Shown here: positions 34,785 through 46,000 of the stretch, piece after piece
How positions within the stretch are numbered: the stretch's first letter is position 1
How the letters are laid out: every line of letters starts with the position of its first letter
Source of the DNA: Phoebastria nigripes
Lineage: Eukaryota; Chordata; Aves; Procellariiformes; Diomedeidae
Assembly (NCBI GenBank): GCA_035582835.1
Contig: JAYKAV010002442.1
Location: forward strand, 2,862,852-2,926,851
Direction: 5' to 3'
DNA: 64,000 bases
Made by a program: the position numbers and the translations under genes
The notes under the pieces: model-generated
The model's input: only the letters and a program-made list of their open reading frames with translations
Told to the model about the DNA's origin: nothing
Database searches by the model: none

Positions 34785-35640
34785 TATGATCCTATGAACA
34801 GGGCTGGGAGGAACCTTAGGGCATTGCTTAGGCCATCTCCTGCCCCAACGCAGGATCAGCTCTACTAAAAACTTTCTATACAGGAGCTTGCCTAGTGTGT
34901 TTTTTTTAAACCCTCAGTGGTGGAGAGTCGTTACCCTCCCTAAACAACCTATTCCAGGACTTAACCATTCTCACACTTAGAAAATGCCCCTGAATGTCTA
35001 TCCTGAATTGCCCTTGTTGCAATTTGAGCTGGCAACATTTTGTTCTAATCCCCATGGGTAAGAGAAATGTATTCCCTTCCTGTTTGTGGCAGCCTTTTGT
35101 GTATTTGGAAACGGTTATCATGTGTCCCCGCAGCCATCTCTTTCCCCAGATGAAACATGCACGGTTCCTGCGGTCCTTCTGCAAAGCCAGACCCCAGGCT
35201 GTTCCCGAGACCCCGCTGGAGTCTCTCCATCAGGCCTCACCTTTCCTGAAACACGGTACCCAGTGGCGTTGGTTCCCAGCGGAGGGTTAGCTACCGTGTC
35301 CTGCCTACGTTTACATGTCCCAGTGGGATGTTTGCCTTTTTCACAGCAGCACGGCATTGACTCTTTGATCCACTGTACTCCCGGACCTTTATCTGTAAAA
35401 GGGCTGGCTAGGCAGCAGGTTCCCATCTTGCATTTTCAGGGATGATTACCCCAACCTAAGTACAGTACTTGGCACTTGCCCGCAGGGACTTGCACCCTAC
35501 ATTTTGCCGAGCCTTTTTCCATTTTGTCAAGAGCATTTTGACTTTGAATCCTGGCCTCTGGAGTGCTCGCGGCTCCTCCCAGATGGGTCCCATTTGCCAA
35601 AGACATAAGCATAATTTTTATTCTTGGTCTTGGGTTGTTA
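34785..35640 (-). repeat. Ancient CR1 LINE 3' UTR copy upstream of UCK2
   Basis: This is a long colinear match by eye to the ancestral amniote CR1/L3 3' region in reverse orientation. Recognisable blocks in order are atgatcctatgaac (3' terminus), an aaacaacctattccaggac..ttaaccattctcacac block, gcaatttgagc, cagccttttgtgtatttgg, ggttatcatgtgtcccc, cctgaaacacggtacccag, gggatgtttgcctttttcac and gatccactgta. The element is diverged but nearly complete over about 850 bases, which indicates an old insertion. Confidence 0.75.
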
Positions 35641-35779
35641 ATAAGCGTTCCTAAGTGCTTGCAGGACCAGGGCTCGGGTGGGGTGGGAGAAGCCAGGGTG
35701 GAGGACGTGTAATGGGGGTCCTGCTGGGGACCACCTTGGTGTGGTCCCAGCACTCACTGGAGGCTGATGGCAAGGGGGC

Positions 35780-37090
35780 AGCGGGACTCATCGGGCAGAG
35801 GGGCAAACTAGGCCGGCGGGGAGAGGGAGCAAGGGCCGGTGCATCGGGCGGCCGCATCGCCTTTGTCCCCGGGCGGGCGGCGGCGAGGTGCGGGCCCATG
35901 TGGCCGCCGTGCCGTGCCGTGCCGTGCCGTGCCGTGCCGTGCCGTGGCGTGCCGCCCGCCGGCAGGCTGGGCCGGAGCATGTGCAGCTGCGGCAGGCACC
36001 TGGCAGGGAGCCGCAGCGCCGGGGATGTGAACCAGGCGGGGAGGAAGGCCCTTGACTCATCAGATAAATCCAGCCCCGCACGGAGAGCGAAGGCGGAGGA
36101 GGCGAGGCGGCGGCGCTGCTGCTGCTGCTAGCAGGGGAGGATGGCGGGGGACAGCGAGCAGAGGCTGGAGGAGCACGGGCAGCCCAGCGGCGGCGAGCCC
36201 TTCCTCATCGGGGTCAGCGGCGGCACGGCCAGCGGCAAGGTGCGGGGGCTTCGCGGTGGGGTCCGACGGGGCCCCGCTGCGGTGAGGGGGGAGCCCAGAG
36301 CCTTTCCCCGCGGCGCAGCCTCCCCCCGCCGGGCGCGGCGGCCACATGGCAGCGCGGCGGGTCCGAGCGGCCGCCTCGCCACGTGCGCTGCCCCGGGGCC
36401 CCGCCGGGCCGGGCCGGGGGAGGCGGCGGCGGCGGCGGGGCCGGGTGGGTTCGCCGCCCCGGCGGCGCACGCTGCGGCCCGGGGAAGGACGAGCCGGCGG
36501 AGAGAGCGGGGCTGCCGAGGCCTCTCCCCGGGCGGCGGCTGCGGGAGCTCGGCGGCCGGGAGTCCCGGGGGCACGTGGAGGGGGGGGTGTGGGGTGGGCG
36601 CAGGCTTTACCCCCCCTGGCTGGGACCGGCTCCCCTCCGCCGCGCCGCGGGGGGCTGCCCGAGGGCAGCGGGCAGGGCTGGGGGCTGCGCGGGGCGTGGG
36701 CGGCTCCGGCCCGGCCGGGGTGGAGGAGGCATCCCCCCCCTGCAAAATTCTCCCTCCCGTGGCTTTAATGAGCGCTTTCCCTCGTCACCCTTTCACTTGC
36801 AGTGTCCCAAAGGGCTGCTCGCCCCGCGGCGTTGGGTGCGATGCAATTATTTAATTTTTTTTTTTTTTTTAACGGTGTCGGTCGTGCATGGGGGTGCCTT
36901 TTTCTGGCCAACTTTGGGGTAGCAGGAGTGGAAATTCTGCAGTAAATGCTGACTCACAGCGGCAGAACGACCTCCTTGCTGCGCCCGGGAGGGGATGGTC
37001 CTTGGCAGCGGCAGGTAGGAGCGGGGCGGGGGGCTGCGGGGCCAGCCGCGCTGGGGAGAGCCGCTCCGGGGGTAATGCGGGTTTTCTCTG
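35780..37090 (+). promoter_or_regulatory. UCK2: CpG-island promoter and 5' UTR region of UCK2
   Basis: A strongly GC- and CpG-rich block flanks UCK2 exon 1 and runs into intron 1. An AP-1-type TGACTCA lies at 36053-36059, 82 bases before the ATG. No TATA box is evident. The island carries a pentanucleotide repeat (separate entry) that may fall in the promoter or the 5' UTR. Confidence 0.7.
35906..35945 (+). repeat. UCK2: (GCCGT)8 microsatellite in the UCK2 promoter/5' UTR
   Basis: Eight perfect tandem copies of GCCGT are followed by a ninth with one substitution. Each unit carries a CpG. The array ends about 195 bases before the UCK2 start codon. Confidence 0.95.
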
Positions 37091-40000
37091 GAGGGCTGCT
37101 ACACCCAAACTGCAGCGCAGGGCGACTCCGGCTACGTTACGGCTTTTTCTTTTTTTTTTTTTTNTTTTTTTTTTTTCTTTTTTTTAGTTATTTCATACAG
37201 TCGTTTTTTCTTTATTTGTTTAACCTGAGGTAGGTTGCTTTCTATCCTAATATGAAAAGAAAATTACTTTTTTTCTTATTTAAGAGCAGTAAAACCAGAT
37301 CCACAGCTAATCAACCTTCCTATGCAGGGCAGCACAGACATTCTACCTACATTTTTAAGNTGCATTTCAGAGAGCATGAATAGATTTGCAAATAGCAATA
37401 CCTTTGAAATATTTCTTGCTAAGGAAACTGAATGTGGGCCGTCACAGATGAAGATAGAGCCTTATATCTCTGGGCTGATTTCGTGTTTGAAGGGGGGGGC
37501 CCTTTTTCTCTTGAAGGATGGCATAACCCAACTGCCGTACCTCAGCCCATAATAACAGTGTTTTAAGAATGTGTCTTTAGAGATGTTGATTCTTGGACCT
37601 CTGTTGCTACTGCAAGGGGGAAAAATCCAGATATAACAGGGGAGGGATGGTGAGAGAGGATGCAATCTCCTCCACTGGGAACCAAAGCTGGATTGTTCCT
37701 GCAGTACAGCTCCTGGTGACTCAAATGCGCTGGGTTTGTCTGCTCTCTGATGCGTGGGTCTGCCTCTCTGTAGCTGTCCCAATAACATTGTGTCTGGTGC
37801 TGCTGAACTGTTATGTCTCTGAACACTGTCTCTGGCCCACAAGGTAAAAGCAGTGATTACAGTACAATACGCCCGCCACAGTTGTTCTCAACTTCAAAGT
37901 GAAAATGCCTAGTAGCAGCAGGCTGCCTTAGAAAGAAAAATAGGGAAATGGTTCTTTCTAGCAAGGGAGATGTACTAACTGGCTTTTCCTGTCTCTCAGC
38001 TTTGATTTCCCCCCCTCCAGTGATTGCCGGCTGCTAAAAACCTGTGTGCAGTGCTGCCCGTTGAAGGGAATCCAGCAGATCAGTACAAAGTTTGTGGGAA
38101 ACGGCTGCAAGAAATATGCTGGCAAAAAAAAAAACCTTGTGCAAGGAGAAGCAACAGGAAAAAAGGACCTGGGGCTTGTGCACACAGACCCTCAAATTCA
38201 CACTTGATGCAGCTGCAAGGCAGAGGTGCAATGGAGCTGTCCCCCATCTGGCTAGTGACAGTGCCCTGTGCCGGGCAATGCCGAGTGCCGCAGCACGCTC
38301 CGGGAAAGCAGCCGTGGGGCTGGTGCCGTTTACTTAGCTAAGGGCTTGCCCGCAGCTAAAATCCAGCCCAGGGGCTGCCATTCCGGTGTGCTGGCTCTGG
38401 GTGAAAACAAAATGCTCCTAGAGGGAAAGCAAAGCAGGCACCTTTCCCACTGGGAAGGCGGCAAATCCATCCGACTTGCCTTCACACCAATTGAGGGTTG
38501 TTGTCATAACACACCCCTTTGGCAGCACACCAGCCCGAAGATAACGGAGGACATTTGCCTTCCAAGGCCCCCCCCAGCTCCTCCCTCTGCTGCTTTTGTT
38601 GAGTCTAAGATGGGGGGAAAAAGGCTCTGTGGTTCCCCCATCCCCCCCCCCCCCCCCCCCCATCCCTTTCGATGTACCAGCACAGTCAGGCTGTGGAAGG
38701 AAGGGATCCTGTTTGTAGCTTGCCGCAACTTGTTGTGTCGCGTGGTGCCCTGGGGAAGCTGGCATCTGAAGCGGCCAGCCTTCCCCGAAGAGCTGGGGGG
38801 AGTGTTTGGCTGGTATTTCTTAAAGGCAAATTGATGAGAACTCAAATTCAAAGGCTGACTGCTGTTCCCTAGTGCACAAAAGAGGCTTGAGCAACTTTTG
38901 GTACTCAAATAGGAGGTAGAAACCTGAGCGTCCTCCTGTGTTTGGCTCTTAAAAGAAATCTGGACTGTGTTGGGAGCAAAACTGGGGAGCCGCAGAGGTC
39001 CGGGGCAGGCTCTGATGCTGCAGCCTCTACAAGGGCAGTGCCAGCTGCATGGTGGCTGTTTTGTGTCAGCTCAGCTGGCTCTTCACAAAAGCTTGCTGGG
39101 AGGCAGCATTTCTCCCACTGTCCCCCGAAATCCAAGCACTGTGCAGCCCAGGCAAAGCTTGCTGCAGTCTCCTGATGTGGAGGAGATGACATGGCATTAA
39201 GACCCCCTCCTGTGCCAAAGCCGGAGAGGACTGCAACTGCCTCATTTCCTCAGAGGGATTCCCAAGGCTGGTTGTAGCATTTTCTTTTATCCTATATGCT
39301 TTCAAGTGCTCTCCTAAAGCTTGTTTCCTTCTTGTATCCATGGTCTTTGTGCTAACAGCTTCTTCCCTCTTCCCGCAAGAGATTCCTGACTACCAAGGAC
39401 TGCAGCATGCAAGGCAGGCAGCCAGGCTGCGGGCTGGAGGAAAGTTCAGCAAACTGACTACTGGGATGAGCTGGAAAGTGTTGGGATACCTCCTTAAGGT
39501 CTTCATGTGTCCTCACTCCAGCTTAGCTCCTGGAACCTTGCAGCTCTGCCGGCAGTGCTGGAATGGCTTGCTCCCAGCAGCAGTGGAAGCATCTGGTGCT
39601 GGGGTGGATGCAGGGGTGGGGAGGGCTCATTGAACTCGGGGTGAAGCATTAATTGCTTGTCCCCACATGCTCCAAAGTGAGGTGCTGATTGCTACCTTCC
39701 AACAGGTGGTTGTAAGAAAAGACAGATTTACAAAGGGCTGAATGCTTTCCGTGGCTGCCTGGCCCTCAGACTAGTGAGGGCAGAATATGGGTGTCACTGT
39801 GGTCCGGTGGCTGCGCTGTTTGGGTATTTAGTTAGCACATGAAATTGGAAATGTCTGTTTGAACATGCAGCCTGAGAGTTTCCAGACTGCAGAGCACCAA
39901 AATTGCAGCATGTGTTCAGCCAGGTGTATTCTTCACTGTTAATCATAGAATCATTAAGGTTGGAAAAGACCTCTAAGATCATCAAGTCCAACCGTCAACC

Positions 40001-43000
40001 CAACACCCCCAAGCCCCACTAAACCATGTCCCTAAGTGCCTCATCCATTAGGCACTTCTGCTTTAAACACCAAAAACACTGTCTGAGGCTGAGCTGGCTG
40101 CCTAGAAGGGTGAGCTAGCCAGAAGACTGAAGAAGGCTGGTATCACCCAGCCAGGGTGGGACAGCCAACATGTTGGTCCCCAGGGAAGCAGTGGCCCCAG
40201 CTGCAGTGCATCTCCGTATGAGGCAGTTCCCTCTCCATATGGGGCTTTGTGCATGACACAGCTCAGACCCCTACACTAGCAAGGGCTGAGGTCNGCCACA
40301 GCAAGCTGGGGGTCACTGCCACCGTGTCACCACCTGAATGCCAGGCAAAGAAGCTCGGGGGAGACCTGGCAGCGACCCAGGGGGGAGCCACGGGAGGGGG
40401 ACTAGCAGGGATTGCAGCAGTTCAGCACCATTTCCTGGTGACGTTCTGTGGCTGGCAGGAGCCCTGAATCACAAGATCTGACTTGTTAAATGCTGGTGTC
40501 GATGCGTGCTAGAGACTTGTCAAACTTTCTAGTAGAACATTATTCTGGGCCAGCCCCTGATCAGGCTGATACACGGGATATTTTGACGCGTCAGCCCTTT
40601 CCTGTTACTGATTGAATATGTGCGAGTTTGTTATGGAGCCTGCTTACCATAGTCTCATGGGCTCAGCCAGCTCCAGGCTATGGAGTTTGCAGCAGGGGCT
40701 CGAGAAAAATATTCTGCATCTAAACCCAGTGGATTGGGAGGGATTGTGTTAAGGGGGGGGTGTTTTCCACCCCATGCGTAATCTGTGTTCAGATCCTCTG
40801 TGTTTGTGTCTGTGNCTGTTTATGCTCCAGCCCAGGACTGGCTGATCACATGCGCAGTGTCCTAGGGTGAGTGAACAGAAACCTGGCTATCTCAGTCCGG
40901 GACTGGTTGGCCTGTGGCTCACAAAGGGAAAGGCAGGAATGGTGAACCTGCCTGGGAAAGCTCTGGGGGGAGGCCCAGGCTTTTGGTACAAGAATAGCAA
41001 GTTTCCAGTCCCAGTGCTGCTGTACGGATGTGCTCCATTAGGAGTGGAAAGGATTGCGTGGGTCATGAACTAGCTCTCTGCAGTCGCAGGCAGACATTTA
41101 ATAGATGCTCTGGGACCCTTCCCAATTTGGTATCTGTTCTGTGTGTCACCCCCGTCCACCAAGCACTTCTTAATGCTCTATAATTAACATAACCTTACAA
41201 GAAGAGACCAAAATCCACAACTAGTGTGCTGCAGGAGGTGAGCTGGAGAGAAGGACAGCATTGCTACAGCTCCTAGTTTCAAGGACCCAATTGAGTAAAA
41301 GTCCCTTGTGATGCCTGGAAAGGGAACCATGCTACAGGGGACATCAGAGAAATGCAACAAGTAATCCCAGTGGTCCCTGATGTGATCTTAGGGAAAATCC
41401 CGCCAGATCCCCAAACTGGAGACTATTTTATCCACAAGCATGTAACAAGGCCAAGCTCCTGTGGATGCAAAGCTATCAACAGACCCTGCCAAGCCTGTTC
41501 ACATCCACATCCTACAGGAAGGGGGTCGTGGCAGTGGTGTCTGTAGATATAATCTCTGGGCTTCTCTCCTTGGTGGGAGGTAGGATGCGACTGCTGCAGT
41601 CTGTCCTTGCTCCTGGCTGTAGTATTTGTTGTGGGCCAAGGGCATTGCTCTGCTGGGGAGCACTGTCCTCATGGTGAGCAACGTCTTTGCTCAGGGNGAG
41701 CAGCCTGCAGCGGTGGCAGGAGTCTGTGCCTCTTTTCCTTCCACACTGGAGCCCAGCACATGCCTCTCCTGGTAGGTCTTGCTTCTGGCACAGCCCTTCT
41801 CCCTTTACCTGCTTCCGAGGGGACTGGCAGCTTCTGTATTTCTTTAGGGCTGGAATCACTTTATCTGGTGTAAGTTGCTTTTGGTAGGTGTCTAGTCTAG
41901 AGTCCTTGGGAGGATGGGAGGTCCTCCCTGCTGCTGTACTGGGAGCCTAGCGAGCAGCTCAGTGTAGACATTCCTCTGCAGTGCCAGGCTCGTGGGGATG
42001 GATGGACTGCTCTGAGTGAGTAGGTTTTGGCATATCCACATGCACAAGGTTTATGGATTCCTCCTAGCCCAGGACAGGCCTTACCAGCTGAGGCAGAAGT
42101 GCCTTACTGCCCCATCTGCCACAGAAAACCTGGGGCTGAAAGCATCAGCTGTGTCCTTCCTGGTACCTTCACATGGTGGTTAACTGTAGCACTGTCCATC
42201 AGCTTTCTCTCTAATACCCATCTGAAATCGTAATTCACTGGCTGATCAGAGCTACCCAAGAGGGATTGTGGGATAATCTGCATAATAATATTGGGGAATT
42301 AGTCAACTCCTGAAGAGTATCTGAGCAGCTGGCTATAGGCCATGAGTGAATATGAATTAAATATGTAATGTAATTAATATCTTTCAAATAAATGTCAGGG
42401 GTAGGGCTCTGAACACCCATCTATTGAGTTTCTTCCCCTGTGCACCACCTCTCTCGTTTTGGGAAAATATGCTGGAGTTCTTCCCCAGGTGCCCTCTGCG
42501 TCTCCCCCCCCCCCAGCAGAATAAAGCTGTACTTCTTCCTTAAACACTGGTTATTTGTGTGCTTGGTTCAGAGGAGGAATCCTGCAAGGGGAGCTGCAGC
42601 CGCTTCTGTGCAGGAATAACATCTCTCTGAGCTCCCTTCTTCCACTGTGGCGTGCAGATACCTCCCTCTCAACCGTCTGTGTGTGGTGTGGGTTGGTTTG
42701 CACAGCTTTCCCAGGGAGCAGCTCAAGCGCAAAGCCTGGGGGAGTGCAGCTCAGGGGGTTGCAGCCGGTTTGCTCAAACCTGGAGCTGAGTTCCCTTCAC
42801 TGCAGCATGTGGAAAGTCATGAACGATGGCAGAGAGGCTGGGGCTCCCTGCCTGCATGCTTGGAAAGTCCTGCATCGGTTTCATGTGGCTAACATGGGAA
42901 AGGTCCACTTGGCAACCATGGAGGCTCGGAGGCTGCTGTGTCCTGTCTATATTTAGTTTTAAACAAGTTCTGGAGGAGGGGAAGGCTTTTGCTTGAGAAA

Positions 43001-46000
43001 GCATCCTGTTGCCGGGACTGCGCTGCGGCTGAATCGCCATTAGCATTCGCTCTGGGTTGCGGCGAGGTGTGCATGGACAGTGTAGATCTGGGGAAGGGGC
43101 TAAGCAGAGGCGAGAAGCCCCATCATGCCTCTCATCTTCCTGCAGATGGGATGTGTCATGCAGGGCAGAGCTAGGGATGGGGCTCACATCTCCGAATTTC
43201 TGTATTGGGATTCATCTATAGCATCATGTTGTCTTCCTCAAGTCATCCTCCATTTGCCTCTGCAGTCCTGGGCTTCTCAGGGAAGAAACAATTGTCTTCT
43301 TCACCCTTGGGAGAAGCGGTTGCTGGTAGGAGCCAGGCAGTTAGGAGTTGGCAAAGGAAGGAATCAGAGCCCAGGTTGTCCCTTCAAGTGGGTGCTGAGT
43401 GCATGTGTCAGCACCACGCGTCCCCTGGGTTACCGTGCATCCAGGCTGGTTGCAGCCCGGCATGGTACTTTGCAGTCATGCTTTGGTCTTGGTCTTTCTG
43501 GGCATCTGCAGACCTCCCCAGAGCCTAACCACTATCAATTCCAGTTATTAGTGGATTTTTCGCACTTCTGATTAACATTAGTCACATGTACATATGCAGT
43601 GCTGGTTAGGGAGAAGGGGCTTTAAGCAGGGGACATGTGTCGTTCATTTGGAGGGACGCTTCCTGAGGCTGGGAGTTTCTGTTCCCACTGTGTAGGGGAA
43701 TTTGTAACCTCTACATTTCTGGTTTTTCTTCCTCCTTAACATAGGGTGTTTATCAACCAAGGGGAAAAACTGCCTGTCCAGCTGTAGGAGGTATTCAGAC
43801 TGGCATCAGGGAATGCCCCTCACGAACCATTCTTGTTTCCATCACAACTGATGATGGGGAAAGGAAAAACCTTCTTCACTTAGACCTGAGGTGGGCGTTA
43901 TTTCTTACCAGCCTCAAAGAGAAAGCTGCAGGAGTCCTCGCCGAGGTTTGCTGCCCACTAAGGCAAGCTGAACGCAACCCTCGGGTTGGAGGAACATGCT
44001 GTGTCCCCCGCTATCCCTGTGTCCCACTGCAGTTATGCAGGTATCATGTGCGAGCAGTGCCCTGGCCCACAGCTGCCTTCTGTGGGACCAAGGTGACACA
44101 TGTGCCTCTTCCCAGAGGTGACATCCCTGCCCACCCGGGCAACACAGTACACTGGACCTGAGCTCTGTCCTGAGACCAGGATGTCCTTGTGATCATCTTT
44201 CTCCACGACTTCTGATAGCTCTCCAAAGCCTGCCAGAGAAAAGGGAAAGGTCNGTAGCATCTGCCTGGATGCTTTTGCAAGAGACACTTGCCACCCCAGA
44301 GCACTGGATGGTAAACGCATCTGGGATACGCTCCGATCCTCGTCCTGGGCCCCTGTGGGAGGATGTACGTGTGAGCCAGGACTTATGTTCCTGTCTCCAG
44401 CTGCCAAGGGCTACTTTCTCCTTGGGTTTTTCTCACCGTCGGATGTCTCGAGTTGTAGGGTATGGAACAGGAGGGTGATTTTCAGAGCTGATGGGGACTC
44501 TTTTCCCCACTTTCCAGGTTCAGTAGACCAGGGATTAGTGTGCATAAGGCAGAAGGAAGACTGGCCGGAACTGTCTGATGCCCTGAAATGGTTTTATTGT
44601 CCATCTGTGTGCTGAGGTCCAAGGGGAGAATGTGAGTGCAACTGGTGTCTTGCTTTCACTGATCCAAAGTAAAGGAGCACTGCTCCTTCCCCCGGGCTGG
44701 GGAAAGCAGTTTCTGGTGCAGATCCATATGGAGCCTACTGATCTACAGGCTGGGGATCTGCCTGGGTGGCTGAGCTGGAAGGTGGTTTATTCCTAATTGC
44801 AAAGCGCGTGGGAAGTTTGGTGTCCTCTGCAGCTGTGGCCAAGGCTGAACCCTGCTGTGCCGCGTCTCCTCGCTGCACGGGCGGCATGGAAAGGCAGCAG
44901 CGTCAGGGGGAGAGAGCAGGGAGGAAAAGTGGAGGAGAGACACTGTGCACGCCCTGTTTTTGCGAAACCTGTGGGATACAGCTGGATAAGCAATAGGGCT
45001 GACGCAGGCTGGAGAAGGATGTGGGGAGTGGGAAAACAGAGGAAACGGAGAATGGGCTCCGGCTTTGTGTCTGCGCGTACCGAAGGGCGAGTGACTGGCA
45101 CTGACTTGCAGTGCTTTGTTCTGGGTGGTAGCAGCTTGCTGCAGGGCAGGGCTGCCGATGTGGCTCAGGAAGCACAACTTGCCAGCCATGAGAGGCAGGA
45201 GAAGAAGGTGGGATGCTCAGGGAGACCCCATCCCTGACCCAAAACCCAAACTTGTGCCCAAGGCCACAAGGACTGCTGTCAGGCAGCCCGAGCCGGTTCG
45301 CTCTGCAGCAGTGCTGTGTGCGGAGGCTCTCCAGCCGGGCTGGGGCTGACTCACAGTGCAGCGGTCACAGCCAAGTCAGGTCAGCCTGGCCTGGAGGGGA
45401 AGAGATGGTCTCTGGGGACAGGAATGCCGTCAAATCTTCCAGCTTCTCAGGCAAACAGCCTTGCCCTCTGCCTGCTGGGGTGACCTCCTCTGCCAGGCAT
45501 GCCTTCCCCTCCCTGTTCCCTCTTACCACTGCTGTCTTCAGCTCTGCTTCTGGAGGTTGCCAGCCAGGTATGGAGCAGATGGTTGAGCCAGTGGGGAGGT
45601 GGGAGCATAGAAAGAGCCANGGGCAGGCTGGGGGAGGCAGGCTGGGGCAGGCAGGCTGGGGCAAGCAAACCTCTCTTTGCAAAAAGCAGAGTGCTCAGCG
45701 GAGAGTATTTGTGGTAACCGAGGCCAGGAGCGACTCATCTGGGCATCTGCAGCAAGCATGATTCGCAGGAGGTGAAGCAGCTCAGTTCGGCACCAGGAGC
45801 ACCCCCTTCTTCTTAAACAGTGGGTGCCGCAGGGCAGGAGCGGGGCTGACGCACAGGGCTCCTGCAGGCAGCAGAGCAACCCCCCCGCTGGCCTGACCTT
45901 GGCTCTCGCTGGCCAGGGCAGGCGTACCGGCTGCCAGTTAGTGATGCAGTTAACACCGCTGTGTTGCGCAGTCGCCAAGGACTTGTATGACTAAGGAGAA

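Noticed and set aside
36128..36922. Several 130-240 codon frames over UCK2 exon 1 and the start of intron 1
   Set aside because: They are read-through of the true exon 1 into a CpG-island intron, or GC-rich shadow frames with Arg/Gly/Pro/Ala-only composition.
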